Source: Variovorax sp. V93
GTDB taxonomy: Bacteria; Pseudomonadota; Gammaproteobacteria; Burkholderiales; Burkholderiaceae_C
NCBI RefSeq assembly: GCF_041154485.1
Contig: NZ_AP028669.1
Span: forward strand, 248,001 to 312,000
Reading direction: 5' to 3'
Length of the DNA: 64,000 bases
Of this stretch, positions 25,601 through 35,763 are shown one piece after another. The translations under genes and the position numbers were made by a program. Each line of letters begins with the position of its first letter. The stretch's first letter is position 1. A model generated the notes under the pieces. The model worked only from the letters and a program-made list of their open reading frames with translations. It made no database searches and had not been told where the DNA came from.

Positions 25601-26592
25601 CGCCGGCCACGCCGACCGTTCCGGACACCGTGACGGTGGGCGGCGTGCAGCGCAAGCAGGTCACGCTGCGCTGGGAGGGCGTGGACCCGAACATCGAGCC
25701 GACGGTGGCGCTGTACTACAGCACCAGCGCCACGGGCTACGCGGGCAACCTGATCGTCGATGGCCTGCGCCAGAGCGCGGGCACGCAATCGGGCAGCTAC
25801 GTGTGGGATGTGTCCGCGCTCGGCACCGGCACCTACTACGTCTATGCGGTGATCTACGACGCGCGCGGCCTCGGCCGTGCGTATGCCCCGGGTGCGGTGG
25901 TGGTGCCGGCGGCCACGCAGTCGGGCGCCGTGGTGGTGACGGCGGGCCCGCTGCTCTTCACCTCGGAGCAGGGCGGCACGGCAACGTACAAGGTTCGGCT
26001 GGCCAACGCGCCCGCGTTCGACGTGATGGTGCCCATCGCATCGAGCAATCCGCGCGAAGGCGAGCCGACGCCGGCCCAGCTGGTGTTCACGCCCGGCAAC
26101 TGGTCGGCCAACCAGACGGTCACGGTCACGGGCCGCGACGACTGCGCGCCCGATGGCGCGCAGAGCTACCAGATGCTCAGCGGCAAGGCGCTGTCGAACG
26201 ATCCGAACTACATCGGTCTTTCCGGCAAGCCGGTGAATCTTGTCAACTTCGACAACATCGACGTGCTGTCGAGCACCAGCAACCCGAACATCCATCTGTG
26301 CGGGCTGGCGGTGGTCACGGAAAAGAAGATCGACGCACGCACCTGGGAATACACGCTGCGCGGTGAACTCACGAACACCGGCGTTGCGGTGTCGGGCGTC
26401 AGCGCCAGGCTGAGCCGTCTTCCATTCAGCGTGATGCGCCTGGCCGAAGACACGCTGGTGTTCGGCGCGGTCGGCGCGGGCGAAACCGCAAAGACCACCG
26501 ACACGGTCACGGTGCGCTCGGCCTTCCAGATCCCGGCGTCGCTTTTCAAACTCGGTGTCGGGTTCCGTTGGACGGTCACGGTACAGCCATGA
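22627..26592 (+). CDS. Large secreted FN3/Ig-like repeat protein coupled to the secretion operon
   Basis: A 1321-residue exported protein with GAGGG about 8 nt before the ATG and a clean signal peptide (about 1-26, cleavage AFA/QETV). The N-terminal third is beta-rich. The middle has an Ig-like cadherin-type domain and three to four FN3-like repeats with the signature YWWRARA / YYWRVIA / RYWWRAKA (about 24200-25560). A Calx-beta-like region follows near 25950-26150 and a short C-terminal CARDB-like domain. Its stop overlaps the gspG start (ATGA), so it is co-translated with the pseudopilus gene. That makes it a strong candidate substrate or surface component of this secretion system. Confidence 0.8.
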   Translation: MKNKLVGYLCAGVLAACGLVMPAFAQETVCASVKIQIKQQLTLERQAFDAEMKINNTTDSGVISNVSVVVKVMEENGTPVAITEDPNASGAKFFIRVSNKQNISDVTGTGTVSPATSAIINWLIIPAPGSAGLNPAGKKYLVGATLKYRYAGEDQTLEVSPDVVTVKPLPLLTLDYFLPREVEGDDPLTAEIEPVVPFTLGVRVKNNGYAAARNLKIDSAQPKIIENNQGLLINFQLTGSYVNDAPTQNSLLINFGDIAASTSKTGRWVMETSLSGKFTEFSATFSHADELGGAVTSILQATNAHFLIRDVRVDLPGRDTVRDFLAVDGDYIRVYESEGLDTLVTDRSTVAQLQAGTNAQGAATYKLTMPPTDGFVYAKMRDPFNGTKAIGNVVRSDAKQMLPENVWLSRSRNATTKQWEYFVNFFDVNTTGVYESDFQAPPQVALPPVIQFIPDRVTKVGQQVSFLVEASSPQGTPVALAAAPLPTGATFTPQAANAQSPTVARALFSWTPGTGSAGNYLINYTATDGTLSASRAASIKVETDEPPPGPGTPTIDSPASGAQVATLHPTLQVMTSADAKDPTTKVQFEVYADEAMTQQVASALVDKAPPAPGNGTGTVVQPTGWVVGVDLSDNTKYWWRARAFNGTTIYSPWVNGRFFVNTVNDAPDNFNLTNPVPGSDVTTLVPVLSWTNSLDKDGDAITYSVNVYKDAALTDIAAQVVDLPEAAGGSTSWTVPTPLTNHARYYWRVIAKDALGALTPTPARLFVVNTGNLAPTMPGIVSPPVGGQSANPATPLTVLNSTDPENDLITYVFEIDSVNTFDSSDKRTSGQVMQNSSGSTTWVTPALVENKRYWWRAKAQDAHAESAWVMGDFLMNAVNDAPPAPTVKNPGNGAWAATQQPSLEANPVIDPEAEAVRYEFEVYRDAGLTQRVASGLSNTTALIVGTVLEDKTTHWWHVRAVDASGATSAWSAPAVLYISTGPYQNPSIGLTAPATPTVPDTVTVGGVQRKQVTLRWEGVDPNIEPTVALYYSTSATGYAGNLIVDGLRQSAGTQSGSYVWDVSALGTGTYYVYAVIYDARGLGRAYAPGAVVVPAATQSGAVVVTAGPLLFTSEQGGTATYKVRLANAPAFDVMVPIASSNPREGEPTPAQLVFTPGNWSANQTVTVTGRDDCAPDGAQSYQMLSGKALSNDPNYIGLSGKPVNLVNFDNIDVLSSTSNPNIHLCGLAVVTEKKIDARTWEYTLRGELTNTGVAVSGVSARLSRLPFSVMRLAEDTLVFGAVGAGETAKTTDTVTVRSAFQIPASLFKLGVGFRWTVTVQP

Positions 26593-27047
26593 AGCAAATG
26601 CAATCCCACTCTTCTTCCATTCGCCATTCCGGTGCGGCGCCTCGCCGTGCGCGCGGCTTCACCTTGCTCGAGCTGTTGGTGGTGATCGTCATCATCGGTC
26701 TGCTCACGGCCATCGTGGGGCCGCGCTATTTCTCGCAGATCGGCAAGTCCGAGCAGAGCACGGCCAAGGCGCAGATCGATGCCTTGTCCAAGGCGCTGGA
26801 CGCCTATCGGCTGGACACCGGCCACTATCCGTCCACCGAGCAGGGGCTGCAGGCCCTGGTGGTCAAGCCGAACGGCGAGGCCAAGTGGAACGGCCCCTAC
26901 ATGCAGAAGAAGATCCCGCCCGATCCGTGGGGCAAGGACTACATCTATCGCACGCCGGGACAGACGGCGGAGTTCGACCTGCTCTCGTACGGCAAGGACG
27001 GGCAGGCCGGCGGCGAGAAAGAGAACGCCGATGTGTCGTTTCATTGA
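26589..27047 (+). CDS. gspG: Type II secretion major pseudopilin GspG
   Basis: A 152-residue pseudopilin. After a 24-residue basic leader the prepilin peptidase site is RG/FTLLELLVVIVIIGLL with Glu at +5, followed by the GspG-specific PRYFSQIGKSEQ region, STEQGLQAL and the C-terminal PDPWGKDYIYRTPG calcium-loop motif. It assembles in the inner membrane into the pseudopilus that pushes substrates through the secretin. The ATG at 26589 overlaps the preceding stop. It is first of the secretion operon. No prepilin peptidase gene lies in the window, so a chromosomal one elsewhere must serve. Confidence 0.93.
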   Translation: MKQMQSHSSSIRHSGAAPRRARGFTLLELLVVIVIIGLLTAIVGPRYFSQIGKSEQSTAKAQIDALSKALDAYRLDTGHYPSTEQGLQALVVKPNGEAKWNGPYMQKKIPPDPWGKDYIYRTPGQTAEFDLLSYGKDGQAGGEKENADVSFH

Positions 27048-27059
27048 GCCGGGGCGGTG

Positions 27060-28291
27060 ATGGCTGCAACGGGTGTTCGGCTCCGGGTTCAGGGGCGCGA
27101 TGGGCAAAGCAGCTGGATGCGCTTTGCCGGGCTGGATGCCGCGGCAGCCACCCGGCAGGCGCGCCGCGACGGCCTGCGCGTGCTCGAGGTCGATGCTTCG
27201 TCCGATGATGATGCCAGCGGGCCGGCCGACGGCGGGTCGCGGTCCCGTGCCGGCACGGCGGCGGCACGCGGCGCTGCCTTCGACCTGCTGCTTTTCAGCC
27301 AGGAGATGCATTCGCTGCTGCAGGCGGGCCTGAATCTTGGCGAGGCGCTCAACACGCTGGTCGAGAAGTCGCAGGGGCCCGCGCGCGCGCTGCTGTCGGG
27401 CGTCGAGACGAGCCTGCGCCAGGGCAGGAATTTCTCGGACGTGCTCGAGGCCCACCCGCTCCAGTTTCCCGCGGTGTACGTGGCAACGGTCCGCTCCAGC
27501 GAGCGCACGGGCAACCTGCCCGAGGCCATGGAGCGCTTCATCGCCTACCAGCAGCAGTTCGACGTGTTGCGCAAGAAGCTGGTGTCGGCGGCAATCTATC
27601 CGGCGCTGCTGGTCACGGTGGGCGGATTCGTCACGCTGTTCCTGCTGGGCTACGTGGTGCCGCGGTTTGCTGCCGTGTACGAAAGCTCCGGGCGTCCGAT
27701 GCCCTGGGCTTCGGGCGTGCTGCTGTCGATCGGGCACCTGGTCTACGACCATGCGGTGATCGCGCTGAGCCTGGTGGCGGCGGTGCTCGTGCTGGCGGTG
27801 TGGCAGCTGCGCCAGGCCGCAACGCGGCAGAAGCTGGTCGAGCTGGCGCTGCGGCTGCCGGGCCTGGCACCGCGTGCCGACCTGTTCCGGCTGAGCCGCT
27901 TCTATCGCGCGCTGAGCCTGCTGCTGTCCTCCGGCATTGCGCTGCCTCGCGCAATGGGCATGGTGGGCGGGCTGCTGAGTTCGGCCCAGCGCGCGGCGCT
28001 GGCGGGCGCGCGCGAACGCATCGAGGAGGGCGGCAGCGTGTCGCAGGCGCTGGTGCAGTTCGGGCTGGCCACGCCGGTGGCGAAGTCGCTGGTGCAGGTG
28101 GGCGAGCGCTCGGGCCAGCTGGCGCCGATGTTCGACCGCACGGCGCGCTTCCACGACGAGGAAATGACCCGCTGGATCGACGCCACCTCCAAGCTGCTGG
28201 AACCGGTGCTGATGCTGGCCATCGGCCTGGTCATCGGGCTGGTGGTGGTGCTGATGTACATGCCGATCTTCGAGCTGGCGGGGAGCCTGCA

Positions 28292-28295
<4 letters not shown>
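27060..28295 (+). CDS. gspF: Type II secretion inner-membrane platform protein GspF
   Basis: A 411-residue polytopic protein with two T2SSF domains (about 75-200 and 275-400) and three membrane segments (about 180-205, 230-250, 375-400), the usual GspF architecture and length. It anchors the assembly ATPase and the pseudopilus base. The start is ATG at 27060; a GTG directly before it (27057) is an equally possible start. It lies 12 nt after gspG, and its stop overlaps the gspE start. Confidence 0.92.
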
Positions 28296-29884
<1,589 letters not shown>

Positions 29885-29892
29885 GAGCGCCC

Positions 29893-31335
29893 ATGCCCAA
29901 ACCCGTTCTCTATCTCTACATCGGCGCGCAGCGGCTGCAGGCCGCCTGGAGCGTGCGGCGCGGCGCCGAGCTGCGCATGCTGTTCGACGCCGCCTACAGG
30001 CAGCCGGCCGCGGACGAGCCGCTGGCTTCGGTCGACGCCTTGCCGGCCGCCGTACCGGAAGCCATCGAAGCGCTCGCCCGCAGCTGCCAGGCCGAGATGG
30101 CGCTGCAGCGCGGCGCCGAGCTTCGGGTGCTGGTGTCCGACCAGTGGGTGCCGAGCGCCTCCGTGCCGTGGAACGCGGCGCAGTACCGCGCGGCGGCGGC
30201 CGTCGCGGCCGCGCGCAGCGAACTGCGCGAAGCGGGGCACGAGGTTTCGCCCGGCGACCTGCTGCGGCTGGACGATGCGCCGCTTCGCCAGCCCCGGCTG
30301 GCGGTTTGCTATCCGGCCTCGCTGCTCGAACACGTGAACCGGCTGGCGGCGGGGCTGAAGACGCGGCCGCATTCGATCACGACCTTGTCCGCGCTGGCCT
30401 GGCGCGGCAACGACGCACCGGGGCAGACGCCCGCGCACTCCGAACGCGTGCTGGCCATCCTCGAGCCGGGCGACGCGTCGGCGCGGCAGGTGATTCTGGT
30501 GCGCGGGCAGCGGGCCTCGGCGTGCATCGACGAAGTGGTGATCCGCCCGTTGCACTCGGATGGCACCGCGCGGCCTGCGGCGCGCGAGCTGGCAACGTCG
30601 GTTGCGGCCATCGTCCAGCGGCTGGGATGGAACGCCGTGCCGTCGCCTTCGTCGCCCGAAGTCGCCACGCTGTTCTCCGTTACCGACCTGGCGCCGAACG
30701 ATCCGCTCGGCGGCGCTTCCGGCCCGATGGCATGGTGGGTCTTGCCGCAAGGCCGGCGCGACCTTGCCGCAGCGCACGCGCTCGATGCGGTGGCGCGCGC
30801 CGCCCGGCCTTCCGCCGCCAAGCTGCTGCTGCTCGCGTGCGTGCTCGGCGGCATCGGCTTTTCGGGCGTGGCGCTGTGGCGCAACGAGGCCCGGCTGCAG
30901 GAGGCGCTCGCAACGGCCACGGCGGCCCGGCGCGCCGCCGTGGTTCCCGAGGCGCCGCCGCCATCCGCGGAGCAGGCCAAGCGCATCGCCGCCGTCAATG
31001 CGGTGGTCTCCGAGCTCAACATCCCGCTGCCCCGCTTGCTGCGTGCGCTGCAGCCGCCGAAGGACATCCGCGTCGGACTGCTGGGGCTGGAGCTCGTGGC
31101 AGGGCGGGAGCGCGGCGCGGGGCCCGGCGATGCGCGCGTGCTGCGCCCGACGCTCAAGGTCCATGCCGAGGCGCCCGCGAGCACCGACATGACGCGCTAT
31201 GTCGCCTTCCTGTCTGACCGCAAGCCGCTGAACCATGCCTATCTGGTGAGGCACGAAGTGCCGGACAACGCCGCACAGGGCGGCAATGCGCAAGCCACGT
31301 TCCGCTTCACCGTGGAGGTCGCATGGAAGGACTGA
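29893..31335 (+). CDS. GspL/PilM-PilN-like inner-membrane protein
   Basis: A 480-residue protein. A cytoplasmic actin-like-type region (about 1-300, opening VLYLYIGAQRLQAAW) leads to one membrane segment (about 308-330) and a periplasmic part starting with a coiled segment and IPLPRLLRAL, a pattern seen in PilN and GspL. It should bind the ATPase and connect it to the envelope. Sequence similarity to textbook GspL is weak; the call rests on topology and on position between gspE and the M-like gene. It begins 8 nt after gspE and overlaps the next gene by 13 nt. Confidence 0.65.
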   Translation: MPKPVLYLYIGAQRLQAAWSVRRGAELRMLFDAAYRQPAADEPLASVDALPAAVPEAIEALARSCQAEMALQRGAELRVLVSDQWVPSASVPWNAAQYRAAAAVAAARSELREAGHEVSPGDLLRLDDAPLRQPRLAVCYPASLLEHVNRLAAGLKTRPHSITTLSALAWRGNDAPGQTPAHSERVLAILEPGDASARQVILVRGQRASACIDEVVIRPLHSDGTARPAARELATSVAAIVQRLGWNAVPSPSSPEVATLFSVTDLAPNDPLGGASGPMAWWVLPQGRRDLAAAHALDAVARAARPSAAKLLLLACVLGGIGFSGVALWRNEARLQEALATATAARRAAVVPEAPPPSAEQAKRIAAVNAVVSELNIPLPRLLRALQPPKDIRVGLLGLELVAGRERGAGPGDARVLRPTLKVHAEAPASTDMTRYVAFLSDRKPLNHAYLVRHEVPDNAAQGGNAQATFRFTVEVAWKD

Positions 31336-31961
31336 CGCGATGGACGCGCCATGGCATGGCGGACATCTGGTGGCAGTGCCGGCGCAGCGCGCACCGCGTG
31401 TACCGCATGGCCGGGCCCGACGGCCTTGCCATCCTGCTGGGGCTGCTCGTGGTCTGCGGGCTGGCAGCGGCCGTGGTGCACGTCAGGCAACTGCGCATCG
31501 ACCTGCGAACCGCCAGCGTGGCGGGCGAAACGACCGAGCCGTTGCTGCAGGCGCGGCCGGCGGCGGAACTGTCGAACCTGCAGAAATTCGAGCAGATGCT
31601 GCCCGCGCACGACGACATTCCCGAGGTGCTCGAGCGCCTGTTCGAGCTGGGCGTTGAAGAAAGGCTGCTGCTGTCGCGTGGCGAGTACCGCGCGCAGAGC
31701 GACGAGGTCGGCCAGTTCGTGCGCTACCGGATGACCATGCCCATCAAGGGCAATGCGCCCGCGGTCCAGCGCTTCCTGGAGCGCGCACTGGCGGGCAACC
31801 GCAGCCTGGTGTTCGAGTCGGTGCAGTTCAAGCGCGACCGCATCCAGGCGGAGCAGGTCGAGGCGATCGTGCAATGGACCCTGGTCACGGGGCTGCCCGG
31901 CCTTGCGGTGCGCGCGCCGCTGCCCAGGCCGCTGGACCGGCCGCAGGAGGGGGCGCCATGA
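31323..31961 (+). CDS. GspM/PilO-like inner-membrane protein
   Basis: A 212-residue bitopic protein: short cytoplasmic N-terminus, one membrane segment (about 35-55), a periplasmic helix and a ferredoxin-like domain (FEQMLPAHDDIPEVLERLFELG, then RYRMTMPIKG), the PilO/GspM layout. It probably dimerises with the GspL-like protein. It overlaps the preceding gene by 13 nt and the next by ATGA, so translation is coupled. Named from topology and gene order rather than strong similarity. Confidence 0.6.
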   Translation: MEGLTRWTRHGMADIWWQCRRSAHRVYRMAGPDGLAILLGLLVVCGLAAAVVHVRQLRIDLRTASVAGETTEPLLQARPAAELSNLQKFEQMLPAHDDIPEVLERLFELGVEERLLLSRGEYRAQSDEVGQFVRYRMTMPIKGNAPAVQRFLERALAGNRSLVFESVQFKRDRIQAEQVEAIVQWTLVTGLPGLAVRAPLPRPLDRPQEGAP

Positions 31962-32485
31962 CGCAGCGCAAGGTGTGGCTGGTCCTGGCCTTCGCGGCCA
32001 CGCTGGTCGCGGTGTACTTTGCGCCGGCCCAGGAAGAGGCCGTGGTGCAGGCCGCCGTGCGTCCGGCCGCGTCCGACGCGGCGCCGCGTGCGCTGCCCAT
32101 GCAGGCGGAAGGCCGGCGGTCGGCGGGCGCGGCGGCGGGCGTGCTCGAACTGCGCCCGCGCGACGACATCGATGGCGACGACTCGCACCTGTTCGCAGCG
32201 CTGAGCTGGGAGCCTCCTCCCACCCGGATCGAGGCGCCGGCGCCCGCCGCACCCGAAGCCACGGCCCCGCAGGCGCCACCCGCGCCGCTGCAGCTGCTGG
32301 GCCGCTACCAGGAAGGCGGCAGGACGGCCATGTTCGCGACCTTCAACGGCGACAGCGTGGTGCTGTGGCCCGGAGAAAACATCAACCCCGAATGGCGCGT
32401 CGATGCCATCGAGGCCGGGCAGGTCGTGCTGACCTACCTGCCGCTGGGGCAGAAGCAGAGCCTGCCGTGGACGGCCTCCCAATGA
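31958..32485 (+). CDS. GspC/PilP-like protein
   Basis: A 175-residue protein with an N-terminal membrane anchor (about 6-24), an Ala/Pro-rich linker and a small C-terminal beta domain (LLGRYQEGGRTAMFATFNG, GENINPEWRVDAI) like the HR/PilP domain that contacts secretins. It is shorter than classical GspC and has no PDZ domain. The ATG overlaps the preceding stop and its own stop overlaps the secretin start (ATGA both sides), which fits a role linking the inner-membrane platform to the secretin. Confidence 0.6.
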   Translation: MTQRKVWLVLAFAATLVAVYFAPAQEEAVVQAAVRPAASDAAPRALPMQAEGRRSAGAAAGVLELRPRDDIDGDDSHLFAALSWEPPPTRIEAPAPAAPEATAPQAPPAPLQLLGRYQEGGRTAMFATFNGDSVVLWPGENINPEWRVDAIEAGQVVLTYLPLGQKQSLPWTASQ

Positions 32486-34887
32486 AAGAAGAAATGACGA
32501 TGTTCATGCACCCGCGCCCGAAGAAGCGCTGGGCCCATGCGGTGGGGGTGTGCGCGCTGGCCTGCCTGCTGCTGTCCGGCTGCGCGAGCCAGATGGCGTT
32601 TCGCGAAGCGAACCAGCTGCTTGCCGACAACAAGCCCACCGAGGGCCTCGCGAAGCTGGAAGAAGCGGTCAAGCTCGACCCCCGAAACGCGGAGTACCGG
32701 GTGGCGCTGTCGACCACCCGCGCCAGCCTGGTCAACCGCTACCTCACGGCGGCCGAGGCCAACCGCCGCGATGGGCGCCTGACCGAGGCGGAGAAGTGGT
32801 ACCGGCAGGTCATGGCCTACGAACCCGAGAACGCGATGGCGCGCCAGGGCCTGGAGGCATTGGTGGTCGAACGCAAGCACCGGCTCGTGGTCATAGAGGG
32901 CGAGGCGCTGCTGAAGAAAGGCAAGCCGGAAGACCTGGCCACCGCGCTGGACATGCTGCGCCCGGTCCTGAGCGAAAACCCGCGTCAGCGCGAGGCGCTG
33001 AACCTGAAGGAGCGCATCGAGGAGGCCCAGAACAAGCAGGCCAAGCCCGAAGCCAAGCTCGCGGAAAGCTTCCGCAAGACCATCACGCTGGAGTTTCGCG
33101 ATGCGCCGCTGCGCACGGTGTTCGACGTGATCGCCAAGGTATCGAGCCTGAACTTCTTCTTCGACAAGGACATTCGCCCCGACCTGAAGGCGAACATCAT
33201 GGCGCGCAACACCACCATCGAGGATGCGGTGCGCCTGCTGATGGTGACGAACCAGCTCGAGCAGAAGATCCTGAACGAGAACTCGGTGCTCATCTACCCG
33301 AACACGCCGCAGAAGCTGAAGGACTACCAGACGCTGTCGGTGCGCACCTTCTACCTGGCCAACGCGGACGTGAAGGCGGTGTCGAACACCATCAAGACCA
33401 TCGTCAAGACCAAGGACCTGGTGATCGACGAGCGGCTGGGCCTGATCATCATGCGCGACACGCCCGACGCCATCCGCATGGCGGAGCGCATCGTGGCGCT
33501 GCAGGACCTGACCGATCCGGAAGTGATGCTCGAAGTGGAAGTGGTCGAGATGAAGCGCTCGCGCCTGCTCGAACTCGGCATCAACTGGCCCAACCAGTTG
33601 TCGCTGTCGCCGGTGCAGATCGACGGCGTGCCGCTGGTGCTGAAGGACCTGGGGAACCTCAACCGCAGCAATCTCAGGGCGACCATTGGCGGCGTCACGG
33701 CCAATGCCCGCAAGGAAGACGCGGACGTGAGCATTCTTGCCAACCCGCGGATCCGCGTGCGCAACAAGGAGAAGGCCAAGGTGCTGATCGGCGACCGGGT
33801 GCCGGTGATCACGACGACGTCGAACGTGACGGGCTTCGTGTCGGAGTCGATCAACTACGTGGACGTGGGCCTCAAGCTGGAAGTCGAACCCAACATCTAC
33901 CTGGATGAAGAGGTGGCCATCAAGGTCAACCTCGAAGTCTCCAGCCTGGTGCGGGAAATCATCAGCAAGTCGGGCTCGCTGGCCTACCAGATCGGCACGC
34001 GCGGCGCGAGCACGGTGCTTCGGCTGAAGGACGGCGAGACGCAGATCCTGGCGGGCCTGATCAGCGACGAAGACCGCTCCAGCGCCAACAAGGTGCCGGG
34101 GCTGGGCGAGATGCCGGTGGCCGGGCGCCTGTTCGGCAGCCAGAAGGACGATTCGCTGCGCAGCGAAATCCTGCTGTCCATCACGCCGCGCGTGGTGCGC
34201 TCCATCCGGCGGCCCGATCTGCAGTCGGCCGAGTTCGACTCGGGTACCGAAAGCAACATCGGTGCGCGTCCGCTGCAGCTCACGGGGGGCGGGGCTGAAG
34301 TTGTCAAGACGGTGGCCCCTGCGTCCGCCGCGGGTGGCGCGGTGGCGCCCGGCGCGGCTGCGGCAAGCGCAGTCGCGCCTGTGAATGCCGGCACTGCTCC
34401 TGCAGCTCCTGCGGCTCCTGCGGCCAAGGCGGCCCCGGCACAGCAGGGTGCGCTGGCAACGGGCGCCGTCAGCCTCAGCTGGAAGGCGCCCGCGCAGGTG
34501 AAGGTGGGCGAGCAGTTCAGTGCGGTGCTGAGCGTCAACAGCCAGCAGGCGCTGCGCGGCCTGCCCCTGCTCGTGGGCTTCGATCCGCAGCTGATGCAGG
34601 TCGTGAGCGCGCACGAGGGCGATTTCTTCAAGCAGGCCGGTGGCAAGAGCACGTTCAGCCAGCGCGTGGATGGCGTGCAGGGCAAGGTGTTCATTGCGGC
34701 CCTGCGCGAGAACCCGGCGGGCGGCGAGGCCGGCATCAACGGCACCGGCAGCGTGGCCACGCTCACCTTCAAGGCCGTCAAGGCCAGCACTGGCGCGAGG
34801 CTGCAGCTGCTGTCGGCCACGCCGGAGCCGGCCTCGGCATCCCCGGTGGCCGTTCCCGTGGAACAGGTGTTCAAAATTGTTCCGTAG
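32482..34887 (+). CDS. gspD: Secretin GspD-like lipoprotein with TPR N-terminus and C-terminal cohesin domain
   Basis: An 801-residue outer-membrane channel protein. The signal is a lipoprotein type, with lipobox LSGC at C34. TPR-like helices occupy about 40-190, an STN/N0 domain about 195-270 (TLEFRDAPLRTVFDVIAKVS), N-domains about 290-360, and the secretin core about 360-580 (VEVVEMKRSRLLELGINW, LKDGETQILAGLI, VPGLGEMP). A 60-residue Ala/Pro linker follows, then a cohesin-type domain (about 664-801). A cohesin on the secretin is not part of classical GspD. It could bind surface or periplasmic partners such as the giant substrates. Start ATG overlaps the preceding stop; an in-frame ATG 12 nt downstream is possible. 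Confidence 0.88.
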   Translation: MKEEMTMFMHPRPKKRWAHAVGVCALACLLLSGCASQMAFREANQLLADNKPTEGLAKLEEAVKLDPRNAEYRVALSTTRASLVNRYLTAAEANRRDGRLTEAEKWYRQVMAYEPENAMARQGLEALVVERKHRLVVIEGEALLKKGKPEDLATALDMLRPVLSENPRQREALNLKERIEEAQNKQAKPEAKLAESFRKTITLEFRDAPLRTVFDVIAKVSSLNFFFDKDIRPDLKANIMARNTTIEDAVRLLMVTNQLEQKILNENSVLIYPNTPQKLKDYQTLSVRTFYLANADVKAVSNTIKTIVKTKDLVIDERLGLIIMRDTPDAIRMAERIVALQDLTDPEVMLEVEVVEMKRSRLLELGINWPNQLSLSPVQIDGVPLVLKDLGNLNRSNLRATIGGVTANARKEDADVSILANPRIRVRNKEKAKVLIGDRVPVITTTSNVTGFVSESINYVDVGLKLEVEPNIYLDEEVAIKVNLEVSSLVREIISKSGSLAYQIGTRGASTVLRLKDGETQILAGLISDEDRSSANKVPGLGEMPVAGRLFGSQKDDSLRSEILLSITPRVVRSIRRPDLQSAEFDSGTESNIGARPLQLTGGGAEVVKTVAPASAAGGAVAPGAAAASAVAPVNAGTAPAAPAAPAAKAAPAQQGALATGAVSLSWKAPAQVKVGEQFSAVLSVNSQQALRGLPLLVGFDPQLMQVVSAHEGDFFKQAGGKSTFSQRVDGVQGKVFIAALRENPAGGEAGINGTGSVATLTFKAVKASTGARLQLLSATPEPASASPVAVPVEQVFKIVP

Positions 34888-35362
34888 CGCTCATCCTGCG
34901 CGTGGCTTCACCTTTGTGGAGCTGCTCGTGACGCTCGCCATCATGGCCGTGCTGGCGACCGTGGCGGTGCCGCTGGCCCAGGTGAGCGTGCAGCGCCAGA
35001 AGGAGCACGAACTGCGGGCCTCGCTGATGCAGATCCGCAAGGCGCTGGACGCCTACAAGCGCGCGTCCGACCAGGGGCGCATCCAGATGAAGCTGGGCGA
35101 GAGCGGATTTCCCAAGAAGCTCGACGACCTGTGGCAGGGCGTTCCCGACCAGCGCAGCCCGAACCAGCAGAAGCTCTATTTCCTGCGGTCGCTGCCGCGC
35201 GACCCGACCTATGCGGACGCCCAGGCACCCGCCGCGCAGACCTGGGGCCTGCGCAGCTATGCCTCGCCGCCCGACGCTCCGGCCGAAGGAGACGACGTGT
35301 TCGATGTCTATTCCAAGTCGAAGAAGACCGGCCTCAACGGGGTCGAGTACGCGCTGTGGTGA
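34877..35362 (+). CDS. Pseudopilin (GspG/H-type) with TTG start
   Basis: A 161-residue type II secretion pseudopilin: a very short leader, peptidase site RG/FTFVELLVTLAIMAVL with Glu at +5, a long helix, and a globular part containing LKSLPRD-like LRSLPRDPTYAD and FDVYSKSKKTGLNG. The proposed start is TTG at 34877, which overlaps the end of the secretin gene by 11 nt and has AGG 9 nt upstream. No ATG or GTG precedes the leader closely in this frame, so a rare start is likely. It is coupled to the following pseudopilin gene. Confidence 0.78.
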   Translation: MFRSAHPARGFTFVELLVTLAIMAVLATVAVPLAQVSVQRQKEHELRASLMQIRKALDAYKRASDQGRIQMKLGESGFPKKLDDLWQGVPDQRSPNQQKLYFLRSLPRDPTYADAQAPAAQTWGLRSYASPPDAPAEGDDVFDVYSKSKKTGLNGVEYALW

Positions 35363-35763
35363 TGATGAAGCGCATCTCCTTCGCAAGGGCCGCGCGCCGC
35401 GCCGGCTTCACGTTGATCGAGCTGCTGGTCGTGCTGTCGGTCGTTGCGCTGCTGCTGACCATTGCCGCGCCGCGCTACTTCGGGTCGATCGACAAGTCGA
35501 AGGACCAGGTGCTGCAGGAGAACCTGCGCGTGGTGCGCCTCACGCTGGACAAGTTCTATGCGGACAAGGGGCGCTGGCCGAAAACGCTCGACGAACTGGT
35601 CGAGCAGCGCTACCTGCATGCAGTGCCGACGGACCCGGTGACGGAGTCGCGCACCAGCTGGATCCTGCTGCCCTCGCAGAACAGCGAGGAAACGGGCATT
35701 GCCGGCATCAAGAGCGGCGCGTCCGGAGCCACCAAGGACGGCCGTTCGTATGAGAGCTTCTGA
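35362..35763 (+). CDS. Pseudopilin with GspG-like N-terminus
   Basis: A 133-residue pseudopilin: leader of about 14 residues, peptidase site AG/FTLIELLVVLSVVALLL with Glu at +5, PRYFGSIDKSKDQ as in major pseudopilins, and a short globular domain (ADKGRWPKTLDELVEQRYL). GTGATGATG at 35359-35367 gives three possible starts; the first ATG overlaps the upstream stop. With two GspG-like proteins in the operon this may be an alternative or minor fibre subunit. Confidence 0.8.
   Translation: MMKRISFARAARRAGFTLIELLVVLSVVALLLTIAAPRYFGSIDKSKDQVLQENLRVVRLTLDKFYADKGRWPKTLDELVEQRYLHAVPTDPVTESRTSWILLPSQNSEETGIAGIKSGASGATKDGRSYESF

Noticed and set aside
22576..26295. 1239-codon - strand open frame opposite the 1321-aa gene
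   Set aside because: Arg/His/Val-rich artefact of GC-rich third positions; no motif or ribosome site, while the + strand has a signal peptide and FN3 repeats.
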